Positions 9,197 to 18,660 of a stretch of DNA of 64,000 bases are shown in pieces (within the stretch, counting starts at the first letter, position 1; each line of letters opens with the position of its first letter). The position numbers and the translations under genes were made by a program. Below the pieces are notes generated by a model, which was not told where the DNA came from, ran no database searches, and saw nothing but the letters and a program-made list of their open reading frames with translations. Source of the stretch: Amycolatopsis orientalis DSM 40040 = KCTC 9412 (GTDB lineage: Bacteria > Actinomycetota > Actinomycetes > Mycobacteriales > Pseudonocardiaceae). The stretch is from contig NZ_ASJB01000064.1 of NCBI RefSeq assembly GCF_000478275.1, positions 186,001 through 250,000 on the forward strand, given 5' to 3'.

Positions 9197-12100
9197 CGGG
9201 CGAGCAGCTCTCCTTGGGCGAGGGTGACCCGCCGGGCGGTGGACGAGGTGACACGAAGACGGTAACGGGCGTGCCTCGCGGGCTCGGCGAGGGCGAACGG
9301 CCGCGTCTGACGGCGCCAGCGGAACGTCTCACCCTCACGCTGGTCCAGCAGTACCCAGTGCTCGCCGTCGTCGGACCCTTCCAGCACCCACGAACGCGGA
9401 TCACCCCGGCGGCTTCCCGAGGTCAGCGTGTACATCACCACCTCACGAGCACCGTCCTCGACCGGGAAGTCGATGACGAGCCCGCGCGCCGGGAAGGTGA
9501 CCTCGGTCTTGGTGGTGTCGTCGAACAGGGCGCCGGCCCCCGCGGTGATGTCGGTGAGCGGGCGCGGATCGGCCGGAACGGCGGGGGACCGGCCCCACCC
9601 CGACGGCCGCTCACCCATCGTGAACTCCAGCACCGCGCCCCCGGCCAGCAGCGCGTGCGGAAGGGTGGTGCTCTCGTGCGGGCGTCCGTCGATCGTCAGC
9701 CCCTGCACGTACACGGTGTCCTCGGTGTTGCCGGGCGCCTTGACGACCAGGTCCTTCCCGTTCTCCAGATGGACGGTCGCCTTCGTGAACAGTGGCGAGC
9801 CGATCGTGTACTCGGGGCTGCCCATGGCCAGCGGGTAGAAGCCGAGCGCAGCGAAGACGTACCAGGCGGACATCTCGCCGTTGTCCTCGTCACCCGGATA
9901 GCCCTGGCCGAGGTCGCCGCCGACGTAGAGCCGCCGCAGGACCTCGCGCACGATCCGCTGGGTCTTCGACGGCGCGCCGGCGTGGTTGTAGATCCAGGGA
10001 ATGTGGTGCGAGGGCTGGTTGGAATGCCCGTACTGTCCCATCCGGACGTCGCGGGCCTCGGTCATCTCGTGGATCAGCCCACCGTAGGAACCCGGTTTGC
10101 GGCCGGTCTCCGGTGTCGCGAAGAAGGTGTCCAGTTTGGACTCGAGCGCTTCGGTGCCGCCGTGCAGCGCGGCGAGCCCGGCGCCGTCGTGGGGGACGGA
10201 GAAGGCGGTGTTCCACGAGTTCGTCTCGGTGAAGTCGCCGCCCCACGCCTCCGGGTCGTACCCTTCGGCGGCGAAGTGACGGCTGCCGTCGCGGTTGCGG
10301 CCCTGGAAGAAGCCGATCAGGTGATCGAAGTGGTTGGCGTACTGCTGTGAGCGCTGCCGGAAGTACGCGGCGTCGTCGGGGCGGCCGAGTGCTTCGGCGA
10401 GATTGGCCAGGCCGAAGTCGTTGACGCAGCCCTCCAGCGTCCAGGACAGGCCCTCATGGACCGACGTCGGCGTGAACCCGAGGAAGATCGACTCGTGCAG
10501 GCCCTTCCGGCCGACGCTCCGCCCGCGCGGGGTCACCGTCGCGTTCTTCAGCGCCGCCTCGTAGGCGGCCTCGACGTCGAATCCCCGCACTCCCTTGAGA
10601 TACGCGTCGGCGAACGCGACGTCGGAACTGGTGCCGGTCATGAGGTCGGCGTAACCGGGGGAGGACCACCGCGAGATCCAGCCGCCCTCGCGGTACTGCT
10701 GGACGAAACCGTCGATCATCCGCCCGCACCGGCCGGGCGTGAGCAGGGCGTACGCCGGCCACGTGGTGCGGTAGGTGTCCCAGAAGCCGTTGTTGACGTA
10801 CATCTCGCCGTCGACGATCTTCGCGCCGGTCCTGGTGCGGGTGCTCGGCCGGAACCGGCGGATGACCGGGCTCGCGTGGCGAACGCCCTTCGGCGTGTCC
10901 TCGTGCGCGGAGTTCGGATAGAGGAAGAGCCGGTAGAGGTTGGAGTAGAACGTGTTCCGCTGATCCTCGCTCGCGCCCTCGATCTCGACGCGGCCCAGTA
11001 CCTCGGCCCACCGCGCGCGGGCCAGCTCCCGGACCTGCTCGAAGGTCGTTCCCCCGGGGATCTCCAAGTCGAGGTTCCGCTTCGCCTGCGCGAGGCTGAT
11101 CAGCGACGTCGCGATCCGCATCGTCACCTCACCCGCCGCGAACTCCAGGAACCCGGTCACCGTCCGCCACGGCGGGCGGCGGATCTTCCCGCCGCGCTCG
11201 GCCGGGACGTCGAACTCGGCGTACACGAACATCCGCCGCGCACCGGCCGACAGCCTGCTGCGGACCCACGTGTGGCCCGTCATCACGCCGTTCGCCGCGT
11301 CGAGCCCCTGCGTTTCGAGTGACAGCCCGCCCCGGTTGCGGGCGTTGTCGAACAGCAGCCAGCCGCGCTCGCCGGGGAAGGTGAACCGCAGGATCGCCGC
11401 GTGATCCGACGGCGCGAGGTCGGCGGTGACGCCGTTGGCGAACCGCACACCGTAGTGATGCGGCCGGTCGATCTCGTCGTCATGGGAGAACGCCAGCGCG
11501 CGCCGGGCCCGGTCCGGTTCGACCGCGCCGATCCCCGGCATCACCTGGAAGGTGTGCCGGTCGCCCATCCACGGGCTCGGCTGATGCGACAACGCGAACG
11601 CCTGCAGGGCCGGGCGGTTCGCGGCGTCGTTGTGCCGGTGGTAGCTGTAGAGCCAGTTGGTGACGCCCGCGTCGGTCACCGGAGTCCAGAAGTTGAAGCC
11701 GTGCGGGACGGCCGTGGCGGGGAAGTTGTTGCCCCGCGAGAACTTGTCGCTGGAATGCGTGCCGCGGGTGGTGCGGACGTGCTCGACCGGTTCACGGATC
11801 GCGACCGCGCGCTCGGCGATCCGGACGTCGTCCAGCCAGCCCGCGCTTCCACCGCCGTCCGGGGGTTCGCTGATCAGGACGATCCGGGTGATCCGCCGCC
11901 CGGCGAAGCCCCCGAGACGGCGGCGCACCAGGTTCCACTGATCGACGTACAGCGTCTTGTCCAGGCCCTGCGCGGTGGCGCTGAAACCCGCGGCCGTCCC
12001 GTCGGCGAACTCGACGTCCAGTGTCACGAACGTGCTGCGGTAGCTGGGGACGGCGTCGGTCTCGGCCTCGGGGAAGACCACATAGGACAGTTCGGTGTCG

Positions 12101-12291
12101 GCGGCGACCTCGACGTCCACCTCGAACAACGTCGCCCGGACGGTGCCCTCGAAGCGGAGGGCCCGCGCGCCGGTGAACCCGACACCCGGTTTCGCCGTCG
12201 GTGACGACCGCGGTCCGGTGCCGACACGCAGAGCCGGATCCACCGGCTGCGGATCACCCGCTTCGAAGGAGGAGAAGAACCCGGTGATCAT
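9193..12291 (-). CDS. GH92 alpha-mannosidase, apparently without signal peptide
   Basis: A 1032-residue glycoside hydrolase family 92 protein (Ca2+-dependent exo-alpha-mannosidase family). After an N-terminal beta-sandwich come the family blocks RGNNFPATAVPHGFNFWTP, YVNNGFWDTYRTTWPAYALL, SSPGYADLMTGTSSD, LIHEMTEARDVRMGQYGHSNQ and GDEDNGEMSAWYVFAALGFYP. The last ~110 residues form a discoidin-like sugar-binding domain (SWVLEGSDDGEHWVLLDQ). It starts MITGFFSSFEAGDPQP with no export signal, unlike the paralogue at 18752; a GTG 33 bp upstream adds no signal either. It overlaps the FUSC gene by 4 bp and lies 58 bp after the SDR gene. Confidence 0.92.
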   Translation of the reverse strand: MITGFFSSFEAGDPQPVDPALRVGTGPRSSPTAKPGVGFTGARALRFEGTVRATLFEVDVEVAADTELSYVVFPEAETDAVPSYRSTFVTLDVEFADGTAAGFSATAQGLDKTLYVDQWNLVRRRLGGFAGRRITRIVLISEPPDGGGSAGWLDDVRIAERAVAIREPVEHVRTTRGTHSSDKFSRGNNFPATAVPHGFNFWTPVTDAGVTNWLYSYHRHNDAANRPALQAFALSHQPSPWMGDRHTFQVMPGIGAVEPDRARRALAFSHDDEIDRPHHYGVRFANGVTADLAPSDHAAILRFTFPGERGWLLFDNARNRGGLSLETQGLDAANGVMTGHTWVRSRLSAGARRMFVYAEFDVPAERGGKIRRPPWRTVTGFLEFAAGEVTMRIATSLISLAQAKRNLDLEIPGGTTFEQVRELARARWAEVLGRVEIEGASEDQRNTFYSNLYRLFLYPNSAHEDTPKGVRHASPVIRRFRPSTRTRTGAKIVDGEMYVNNGFWDTYRTTWPAYALLTPGRCGRMIDGFVQQYREGGWISRWSSPGYADLMTGTSSDVAFADAYLKGVRGFDVEAAYEAALKNATVTPRGRSVGRKGLHESIFLGFTPTSVHEGLSWTLEGCVNDFGLANLAEALGRPDDAAYFRQRSQQYANHFDHLIGFFQGRNRDGSRHFAAEGYDPEAWGGDFTETNSWNTAFSVPHDGAGLAALHGGTEALESKLDTFFATPETGRKPGSYGGLIHEMTEARDVRMGQYGHSNQPSHHIPWIYNHAGAPSKTQRIVREVLRRLYVGGDLGQGYPGDEDNGEMSAWYVFAALGFYPLAMGSPEYTIGSPLFTKATVHLENGKDLVVKAPGNTEDTVYVQGLTIDGRPHESTTLPHALLAGGAVLEFTMGERPSGWGRSPAVPADPRPLTDITAGAGALFDDTTKTEVTFPARGLVIDFPVEDGAREVVMYTLTSGSRRGDPRSWVLEGSDDGEHWVLLDQREGETFRWRRQTRPFALAEPARHARYRLRVTSSTARRVTLAQGELLAR

Positions 12292-12335
12292 CACCCGGCC
12301 ACCGTAACTCGCACCCGTGCGCACGGCTCGGCGTG

Positions 12336-12360
12336 CCGCATCCAGAGGACTAAACGCGGG
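12336..12360. repeat. Family C palindrome, half copy
   Basis: The reverse complement reads GCGTTTAGTCCTCTGGATGCGG, one mismatch from the left arm of the full hairpin at 59071-59133. The TAG stop of the SDR gene (12350-12352) lies inside it. Confidence 0.75.
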
Positions 12361-13099
12361 AGTCCAGGAACTCCTCGAACGTGCCCACGCCGGTCGCGTT
12401 CCCCGGTGTCAGGTTGCCGCCCGCCCGGAACGCCTTGCCCGGCAGCCACAGCGGCACGATCGGCTTCCGCCGTCCCACCGAACGCTGGTAGGCCCGGGCC
12501 AGGTCGCGGGCGGTCCGCACCTCCGGGCCGCCCAGATCCGGCACCCGCCCCGACGGCTCACCGCACGCCAGCGCGACCAGCCTCGCCGCGACGTCGCCGG
12601 TGCTGACCGGCTGGAACCGGAACCCGGACGGCATGAACGTCACCGGCAGCCACCGCTGCGCCGCCGACGCCCGCGCGACGAGATCGTGGAACTGCGTCGC
12701 GCGCAGCACCGTCCACGGCAGACCGGACTCCTCGATCACCTTCTCCGAGGCCAGCTTCTCGTCGTAGTAGAAGAACCGGATCACGTCGATGCCGACGATC
12801 GAGATGTACACCAGATGCGGGCTCCCGGCCCGCCGTGCCGCCTCCACCAGGTTCCGCGTGACCTGTTCGTCCCCGCGGCCCAGCGTCGACGCGCAATGAA
12901 TGATCACCGACACCCCGTCGACGGCCTCGGCGAGGCCTTCACCGGTCCGCAGATCACACCGCGCCCAGTCATGGGACACCTCGGGGGGACGCGGCCGACG
13001 GCTCATGACCCGGACCGCCACGCCGTCGTCCAGCAGTCGCCGCACCACCTCGCGGCCCAGATCGCCGGTCCCGCCGGTCACCAGAATCGGTTTCGCCAC
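12350..13099 (-). CDS. NAD(P)-binding SDR/NmrA-like oxidoreductase
   Basis: A 249-residue atypical short-chain dehydrogenase. The N-terminal motif is VTGGTGDLGREVVRRL (residues 6-21), and VMSRRPRPP suggests NADPH use. It also carries VIIHCAST and YISIVGIDVIRFFYYDEKLASEKVIEESGLPWTVLRATQF, the NmrA/complex-I-subunit-like pattern in which the usual YxxxK is reduced. It lies 31 bp downstream of the frameshifted sigJ gene, a pairing common in actinobacteria, and is probably cotranscribed with it. The last codons and the stop come from a family C palindrome half copy. Confidence 0.88.
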   Translation of the reverse strand: MAKPILVTGGTGDLGREVVRRLLDDGVAVRVMSRRPRPPEVSHDWARCDLRTGEGLAEAVDGVSVIIHCASTLGRGDEQVTRNLVEAARRAGSPHLVYISIVGIDVIRFFYYDEKLASEKVIEESGLPWTVLRATQFHDLVARASAAQRWLPVTFMPSGFRFQPVSTGDVAARLVALACGEPSGRVPDLGGPEVRTARDLARAYQRSVGRRKPIVPLWLPGKAFRAGGNLTPGNATGVGTFEEFLDSRV

Positions 13100-13130
13100 C
13101 TTGGTCCTCCGTTCTCGAAAGCTTCCGCTC

Positions 13131-14028
13131 TCAAGAACCGGCGGGCCACCCGGAATGTGACAGCTGCCGGGAGAGGAACGCGAGTTTGTCCGGATTCACG
13201 ACCGTGCGGAGCCCGGCGATCCGGCCGCCCACCACCTCGAACCCGAGGACGCCGTACACGGCGCCGCCCGCCGTCCCGATCACCGCGGGACCGCCGTTGA
13301 CCTCGCCGATCTCGATCGACACACCGGCTGCCCGGGTGAACATCCCGGCGAACAGGCGCGCGACCTTCGCCGCGCCGTGCACCGGACGCCGGGCCGCGGT
13401 GATCTTGCCGCCGCCGTCCGACCACGCCGTGACCTCGGCGGTGAGCAGCCGCTCCAGTCCGGTCAGGTCGCCGTCCCCGGCCGCGGACAGGAAGCTTTCG
13501 ACGAGCTTCTCGACCTCGTGCGGGGTCCGGTGCCCGCCGCTCGTGCGGCCGGGCGAGATCCCGCCGGGCCCGGCTGTGCAGCTGACGCGAGTTGACCTCG
13601 GAGATGTCGAGGATCGCGGCGATCTCGCGATGGCTGTAGGCGAAGGCCTCCTTCAGCACGAACACGGCCCGCTCGACCGGGCTGAGCTGCTCCAGCAGCA
13701 CCAGCATCGCCAGTGACACGGAATCGCGCTGCTCCGCGGTCTCCAGTGGACCGAGCACGTCGTCCGAGGTCAGCACGGGTTCGGGCAGCCAGGGCCCGAC
13801 ATACCGCTCGCGCTGAGCCCTCGCCGAGGTCAGCCGGTTCAGGCAGAGGTTGGTGACCACCTTCGCCAGCCACGCCCGCGGCGACGCGATCGACTCGTGT
13901 TCGGCGCCCGCCCACCGCAGGTAGGCGTCCTGGACGGCGTCCTCCGCCTCCGCCGCGGAACCGAGCAGCCGGTACGCGAGCCCGAACATCACCGGCCGCA
14001 GCCGCTCGAATTCCGTGACCTGGTCCAT
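13131..14028 (-). pseudogene. sigJ: SigJ-type ECF RNA polymerase sigma factor, frameshifted
   Basis: The N-terminal ~155 codons encode sigma region 2 (FERLRPVMFGLAYRLLGSAAEAEDAVQDAYLRW) and region 4 (LSPVERAVFVLKEAFAYSHREIAAILDISEVNSRQLHSRARR). Then the frame breaks. In the starting frame the rest is Arg-rich nonsense running past 13078. One frame over, ISPGRTSGGHRTPHEVEKLVESFLSAAGDGDLTGLERLL continues into the SnoaL-like C-terminal domain ending DKLAFLSRQLSHSGWPAGS at 13131. The shift lies near 13560, in a GGGCCCGGCGGG run, and one surplus base restores a normal ~300-residue protein. Either a sequencing error in a GC-rich run or a real inactivation. ATG 14028 has a GGGAG ribosome binding site. 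Confidence 0.85.
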
Positions 14029-14270
14029 CAACGCTCCCGAGGGCCCGCGGAAGCCTCGCCGATGACGAAACCGTCGATCTTCAAGCCGCTTCCACCCCGA
14101 TTCCCCTCAGGCCCGCGAACACCCTACGAATCCAGCCGAGTCCACTGTGGACGCCGCCGCGTCCGGGTACCGCTCACCGGGATGGTCCGTACCTGATCGG
14201 CGCTGACGCCCACCATGATCGTATCGGTACGAAGGGAACGTCCGCGTCACCACCAAGAGAGGGGTCTGGA

Positions 14271-17072
14271 GTGACGTCACGTTCGTCGCGTTCGCGTGCC
14301 TCGTTGTGCGCCGCGACCGCCATCACCCTGTTAGCGCTGATCACGGCGCCCGAAGCCGGTGCGGCACCGGCACCGGGCGCCGCCCAGTCCCCATCGTCCA
14401 CACCGACCACACCGGACAGGTCCGGAAAGGACGTCGATGTCCGTGACACGGCGAGAACCAGCCCGCGCGTCCTCGGCGCCCAATCCCGGCTCGCGGCGTC
14501 ACGGGCGAACTCGGTCGCGAAGGCCCGTGCGGAACTGGGGCACCAGGCCCTGCTCGACTTCGACGAGCTGACCGGCACCCCCCGCGTCCTCGCCCGCACC
14601 GACGGGTTCCTCACCGGACCGAGCGGGAAGCCGCCCCGCGACATCGTGCTGGACTACCTGCGCGAGAGGGAAGGACTCGTCGGTCTCAGCGCGGACGACA
14701 CCGCGAAACTGAACCTCCGCAAGGACTACGTCGACGTCGAAGGCACGCACCATCTGTCCTTCACCCAGAACGTCGGCGGGATCCCGGTGTTCGGCAACGG
14801 ACTCAAGGCACACGTCACCAAGGACGGCAGGCTGATCCAGCTGGACGGCTCGCCCGTGCGCGGCCTCCCCGCCTCACTGGGCGCGGCCACCCTGGCGGCA
14901 CCCGGCCCGGACGCCGAGCAGGTCGGCTTCCTCACCGCGGACGGGATCCGGCCCGCCTGGTACAAGCTGGCCAAACCCTCCGTCGACAAGATGTTCCAGG
15001 AGGTGACCGACGCCGCAACCGGCGCGCTGCTGTACCGCAAGAACCTGGTGAGCCACGCCAACGACGCCGACGGCGCCAAGGGCCTCGCCTGGGAGGCGAG
15101 CCCCGGCCCGCAGAAGCAGGTGAACCTGACCCAGCGGGGCTGGCTGCCCGCCGACGCCAAGACCCTGGACGGCAACGTCGCGCACGTCGCCGCCGACGTC
15201 AACGGCGACCTGCAGTTCCAGCCGCAGGAAGAGGTCGGGCCCAACACCGACGGCACCTTCCGCTACCGGTTCACCGACTTCAACGCCGTCGTCGGCCCGC
15301 CGTGCTCGGTGAGCAGGCCGTGTTCCTGGGACCCGAAGACCCCCGGATCGTGGGCGAAGAACCGCGAACAGAACGCCGTCCAGGCACTGGCCTACGTCGG
15401 CAGCTTCCACGACCACCTGGCCTCGTTCCCCATCGGGTTCACCCGCGCGGCCGGCAACTTCGAGAAGGTCGACGGCGACGCCGTTCAGGTCCACACCCTG
15501 CTCGGCGCGCAGGAACCGGGCTACTACGACAACGCGTTCATGGGCACCCCGCCCGACGGGCAGGCCCCGACCATGGGGATGTTCCTGTTCCACGACCCCA
15601 GTGACCCCGGCGACCCGTTCCTCGCGGCGAACTCCGCCGACGACGCCACGATCATCCACCACGAGTACACCCACGGCCTGTCCAACCGGCTCGTCGTCGA
15701 CGCGCAGGGAAACTCCACCCTGAACACCTTGCAGTCCGGCGCGATGGGCGAGGCGTGGAGCGACTGGTACGCCTTCGACTACCTCGCCGGCCGGAACGCG
15801 GTCAAGGACACCCCGGCACCCGGTGAACTCCTCGGCGGCGACTACGTCAGCAACGGCAAACCCCTCGCCCGCACCCAGCCACTGGACTGCCCGGTCGGCG
15901 CGGGCGCGCCGCAATGCCCCGGCACCCCCGGCGCGGGTCCCGGCGGCTACACCTACGGCGACCTCGGCCGGATCATCGGGGCCCCGGAGGTCCACGCCGA
16001 CGGCGAGATCTGGGCGAGCACCCTCTGGGACGTCCGCTCGGCACTCGGCGTGCAGCTGACGCGGGCGCTGGTCACCCGCGCGATGGAGCTTTCCCCCGCG
16101 TCGCCGTCCTTCCTGGACATGCGGAACGCGATCCTGCAGGCCGACACGGTGATCAACGGCGGCCGCGCGCACGCCAAGCTGTGGAAGGCCTTCGCCGCCC
16201 GCGGCATGGGCTACTTCGCCGCGTCGATCACCGGTGCCGACACCGCGCCGGCGGAGGACTTCTCCACGCCGCCGCCCGCGGGAACCCCGACCGGCACCGT
16301 GACCGGCAAGGTCACCAACCGCGACGACGGCGCCCCGATCGCCGGTGTCGCCGTCCGGTTCGGCGGCCACGACTCCGGTTTCGGCGGCTCGCTGTCCGCG
16401 GTCACCGACGCCACCGGCACCTACACCATCCCGTCGGTGCTCCCCGGCACGTATCCGAAGGTCTACGCCTCCGGCGGCGCCGCGGACCCCGAGATCCGCG
16501 CGGTCTCGGTGCGCTCCGGTACCACCAAAGTCGACTGGGCGCTGCGGCTCAACTGGGCCTCCAGCGGCGCCGGTGCCGGCGTGACCGCGTTCAACGGCGA
16601 GGACTTCAGCCAATACGGCTGCGGACCCGGCGACCTGACGAAGTCGTCCGTCCTCGGCGGTGGCGGCTGGTCGACCGACAAGACCGTCCGGCCCGACGGC
16701 ACGATCGAGACGCGGTTCGTCACGATCAAGCTCGGCAAGGCGGTCAACGTCAGCGCCATCGAGATCGACCCGTCCAACACCTGCGGCGACGACCCGCCCG
16801 CCGCGGCCAAGGACGTCACCGTCGAAACCTCGGTGGACGGCACGAACTGGGTCAAGGCGGGCAGCGGCGACTTCAAGCCCGCCGACCTGAACAAGCTCAC
16901 CGCGCTCCAGCTCGCCCCGGGCAGCGCGACCGGTGTGCTGTTCGTGCGGCTGACCGTTGCGTCCAACCAGCTGGCGTTCTACCCGGACAAGGCCTGCTCG
17001 CCGCAGCCCACGACGGCCGGGTGCCTGTACCTGGACGTCCGGAACCTCGCGGTGCGGGGAGCACCCGCGTGA
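14271..17072 (+). CDS. Secreted M36 (fungalysin-type) zinc metallopeptidase
   Basis: A 933-residue exported protease. The signal peptide covers about residues 1-32 (SRASLCAATAITLLALITAPEAGAAP). An FTP-type propeptide follows (DYLREREGLVGLSADD ... HLSFTQNVGGIPVFGNGLKAHV). The M36 catalytic domain has zinc motif HHEYTH near residues 463-468 and a downstream GEAWSDWY with the third ligand Glu. Next come a carboxypeptidase-regulatory-like beta-sandwich (GTVTGKVTNRDDGAPIAGVAV) and a C-terminal discoidin-like domain with several Cys. GTG 14271 follows AGAGAGGGG. It is likely extracellular, degrading proteins. It is divergent from sigJ and followed by family A repeat copy 3. Confidence 0.93.
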   Translation: MTSRSSRSRASLCAATAITLLALITAPEAGAAPAPGAAQSPSSTPTTPDRSGKDVDVRDTARTSPRVLGAQSRLAASRANSVAKARAELGHQALLDFDELTGTPRVLARTDGFLTGPSGKPPRDIVLDYLREREGLVGLSADDTAKLNLRKDYVDVEGTHHLSFTQNVGGIPVFGNGLKAHVTKDGRLIQLDGSPVRGLPASLGAATLAAPGPDAEQVGFLTADGIRPAWYKLAKPSVDKMFQEVTDAATGALLYRKNLVSHANDADGAKGLAWEASPGPQKQVNLTQRGWLPADAKTLDGNVAHVAADVNGDLQFQPQEEVGPNTDGTFRYRFTDFNAVVGPPCSVSRPCSWDPKTPGSWAKNREQNAVQALAYVGSFHDHLASFPIGFTRAAGNFEKVDGDAVQVHTLLGAQEPGYYDNAFMGTPPDGQAPTMGMFLFHDPSDPGDPFLAANSADDATIIHHEYTHGLSNRLVVDAQGNSTLNTLQSGAMGEAWSDWYAFDYLAGRNAVKDTPAPGELLGGDYVSNGKPLARTQPLDCPVGAGAPQCPGTPGAGPGGYTYGDLGRIIGAPEVHADGEIWASTLWDVRSALGVQLTRALVTRAMELSPASPSFLDMRNAILQADTVINGGRAHAKLWKAFAARGMGYFAASITGADTAPAEDFSTPPPAGTPTGTVTGKVTNRDDGAPIAGVAVRFGGHDSGFGGSLSAVTDATGTYTIPSVLPGTYPKVYASGGAADPEIRAVSVRSGTTKVDWALRLNWASSGAGAGVTAFNGEDFSQYGCGPGDLTKSSVLGGGGWSTDKTVRPDGTIETRFVTIKLGKAVNVSAIEIDPSNTCGDDPPAAAKDVTVETSVDGTNWVKAGSGDFKPADLNKLTALQLAPGSATGVLFVRLTVASNQLAFYPDKACSPQPTTAGCLYLDVRNLAVRGAPA

Positions 17073-17088
17073 CGTGATGCAGGTGGCC

Positions 17089-17134
17089 CTCGTGAGTGGT
17101 AATGACGGTTCTAACCGTCATTACCACTCACGAG
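17089..17134. repeat. Family A palindrome, copy 3 (perfect)
   Basis: 46-bp palindrome, arms CTCGTGAGTGGTAATGACGG + TT and complement, centre CT. It begins 16 bp after the peptidase stop codon, where it can act as terminator. Confidence 0.92.
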
Positions 17135-17165
17135 TGGGCTAAGATCTCGGGTATCGGGGTAGAAA

Positions 17166-17234
17166 CGTGCTCTCCGGACAGCACGCGTACACACGGTCTC
17201 GCCTGAACCGTCACTCCTTCTTCGCGAAGGAGTT
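17166..17234 (+). promoter_or_regulatory. Structured leader with SD-sequestering hairpin upstream of MFS gene
   Basis: Three consecutive hairpins: CGTGCT-(8 nt)-AGCACG at 17166-17185, ACGGT-(9 nt)-ACCGT at 17193-17211, and ACTCCTTC-(TTCGC)-GAAGGAGT at 17213-17233. The last has an 8-bp perfect stem and contains the Shine-Dalgarno AAGGAG 4 bp before the GTG start at 17235, so it would hide the ribosome binding site. This looks like a translational control element of unknown class. It does not match the guanidine riboswitch patterns I know. Confidence 0.6.
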
Positions 17235-18650
17235 GTGCCGTTGCGTACCCGTGTTCATCCCCGATCCCTGACCGAGGCGTGGCCCGCCCTGACCGGGCTC
17301 TCGGCCGTGTTCCTGTTCGAGATGCTCGACAACTCGATCCTCACCGTCGCGTTGCCGACCATCGGCCGCGAGCTCTCCGCCTCGACGACCACCCTGCAAT
17401 GGGTGACCGGGGCGTATTCCGTCGTGTTCGGCGGATTGATGCCCGCCGCCGGAGCGGTGGCCGACAGGCTGGGCAGGCGCAAGGTCATGCTCACCGGACT
17501 CGTGCTGCTCGGCGTCGCGAGCCTCGCCACGATGGCCGTCACCGCCGCATGGCAGCTCATCGCCGTCCGGGCCCTCATGGGGGTCGCGGCCGCGATGACG
17601 ACACCCGGGTCGCTCGCGCTCGCGTTCCGGCTGTTCGACGAGGACGGCCTCCGCGTACGCGCGACCACACTGATCTCGACCGTGGGCCTGGTCGGTCTCG
17701 CCGTCGGCCCCACCACCGGCGGACTCGTGCTCGGCTTCGCGCCGTGGCAAGCGCTGCTGCTGATCAACGTGCCGGTCGCGGCGTTGGCGTTCCTCGGCAT
17801 CCGAGCGGGCATTCCCACCGACGACCACCCCGCCGACCTGCACCGCGACCCGATCGACGTCGCGGGCGCACTCCTGGGAACCGCGACGATCGTCCTGACG
17901 CTGCTCGCCCCCACGCAGTTCGTCGAAGCGGGCATCGCGTCGGCACTGCCCTGGGGCACCACCGCGGCCGCGCTCCTCGCCGGAACCTGCTTCGTCCTCC
18001 GCGAAAAGACCGCGCGGAACCCCCTGATCGACCTGAAACTCATCGCCGAACCGCTCGTGTCCAGCGGGCTGGCGCTGAAGGCCGCCGCCGGATCGGCGAC
18101 CGCCGGGCTGAGCTACCTCGTGACGCTGCACCTGCAGTTCGGCCTCGGCTGGGCGCCCGCGCGAGCGGCGCTCGGGATGCTGCCCCAGGTCGTCGTCCTC
18201 ATCGCCGGTGGCGCCCTCATCACCCCGCTGATCACCCGCGCCGGGCTCACCAAGGCCGCCTGGCTCGGCGCTGTAGCGGTCGTGTGCGGACTCGCCGTCT
18301 ACACCGCGTTCGGCAGGCTCGGCTACGTCTGGATCGCCGTCGCGCTCGCCCTCGTCGCGGCGGGGATGCGCGTGGTCGGCGTCGTCGCGGGCACCAATGT
18401 CATGCGGGGACTGCCCTCGAACCGGACCACCATCGGGGCCGCGCTCGCCGACACCGCCGGCGAAGTCGCCACCGGGATCGGCCTCGCGCTGAGCGGCACG
18501 ATCCTGGCGCTGGTGTTCCCCGGCGCGCTGACGGGCGCGCGGGAATCGGCCGACTTCCAGGAGGCGATCACCTACGCCGGTCTCGCCCTCACCCTGCTGT
18601 CCGCCACGCTGGTCGGAGTCGGCATCCTTCGCGGCCGCCGTCCCGAATAG
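17235..18650 (+). CDS. MFS drug exporter, DHA2 (14-helix) type
   Basis: A 471-residue major-facilitator exporter with about 14 hydrophobic segments. Early motifs are LFEMLDNSILTVALPTIGRELSAS (DHA2 motif D1 region) and GGLMPAAGAVADRLGRRKVML (motif A). An antiporter motif C-like GLVGLAVGPTTGGLVLG sits in helix 5. It probably exports a toxic organic compound using the proton gradient. The GTG start has AAGGAG 4 bp upstream, buried in a hairpin, so synthesis may be induced at translation by a ligand or by ribosome stalling. No regulator gene is adjacent, which fits RNA-level control. Confidence 0.9.
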   Translation: MPLRTRVHPRSLTEAWPALTGLSAVFLFEMLDNSILTVALPTIGRELSASTTTLQWVTGAYSVVFGGLMPAAGAVADRLGRRKVMLTGLVLLGVASLATMAVTAAWQLIAVRALMGVAAAMTTPGSLALAFRLFDEDGLRVRATTLISTVGLVGLAVGPTTGGLVLGFAPWQALLLINVPVAALAFLGIRAGIPTDDHPADLHRDPIDVAGALLGTATIVLTLLAPTQFVEAGIASALPWGTTAAALLAGTCFVLREKTARNPLIDLKLIAEPLVSSGLALKAAAGSATAGLSYLVTLHLQFGLGWAPARAALGMLPQVVVLIAGGALITPLITRAGLTKAAWLGAVAVVCGLAVYTAFGRLGYVWIAVALALVAAGMRVVGVVAGTNVMRGLPSNRTTIGAALADTAGEVATGIGLALSGTILALVFPGALTGARESADFQEAITYAGLALTLLSATLVGVGILRGRRPE

Positions 18651-18660
18651 CGGGCGGGGG

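Noticed and set aside
7187-9265. Long plus-strand open frame opposite the FUSC gene
   Set aside because: It is His/Arg/Gln-rich antisense shadow of a high-GC gene, without ribosome binding site or recognisable motifs.
13500-13600. Programmed ribosomal frameshift in sigJ
   Set aside because: No slippery heptamer followed by a structured element is evident; a G/C-run indel explains the break more simply.
13078-14028. Uninterrupted 317-codon reading of the sigma factor gene
   Set aside because: After about codon 155 this frame is Arg/Gly-rich with no homologous character and overlaps the SDR start, whereas the adjacent frame encodes a normal SigJ C-terminal domain.
17166-17234. Guanidine (ykkC/mini-ykkC) riboswitch upstream of the MFS gene
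   Set aside because: Loop sequences do not contain the conserved ACGR or pseudoknot elements I know for those classes, so only an unclassified structured leader is claimed.
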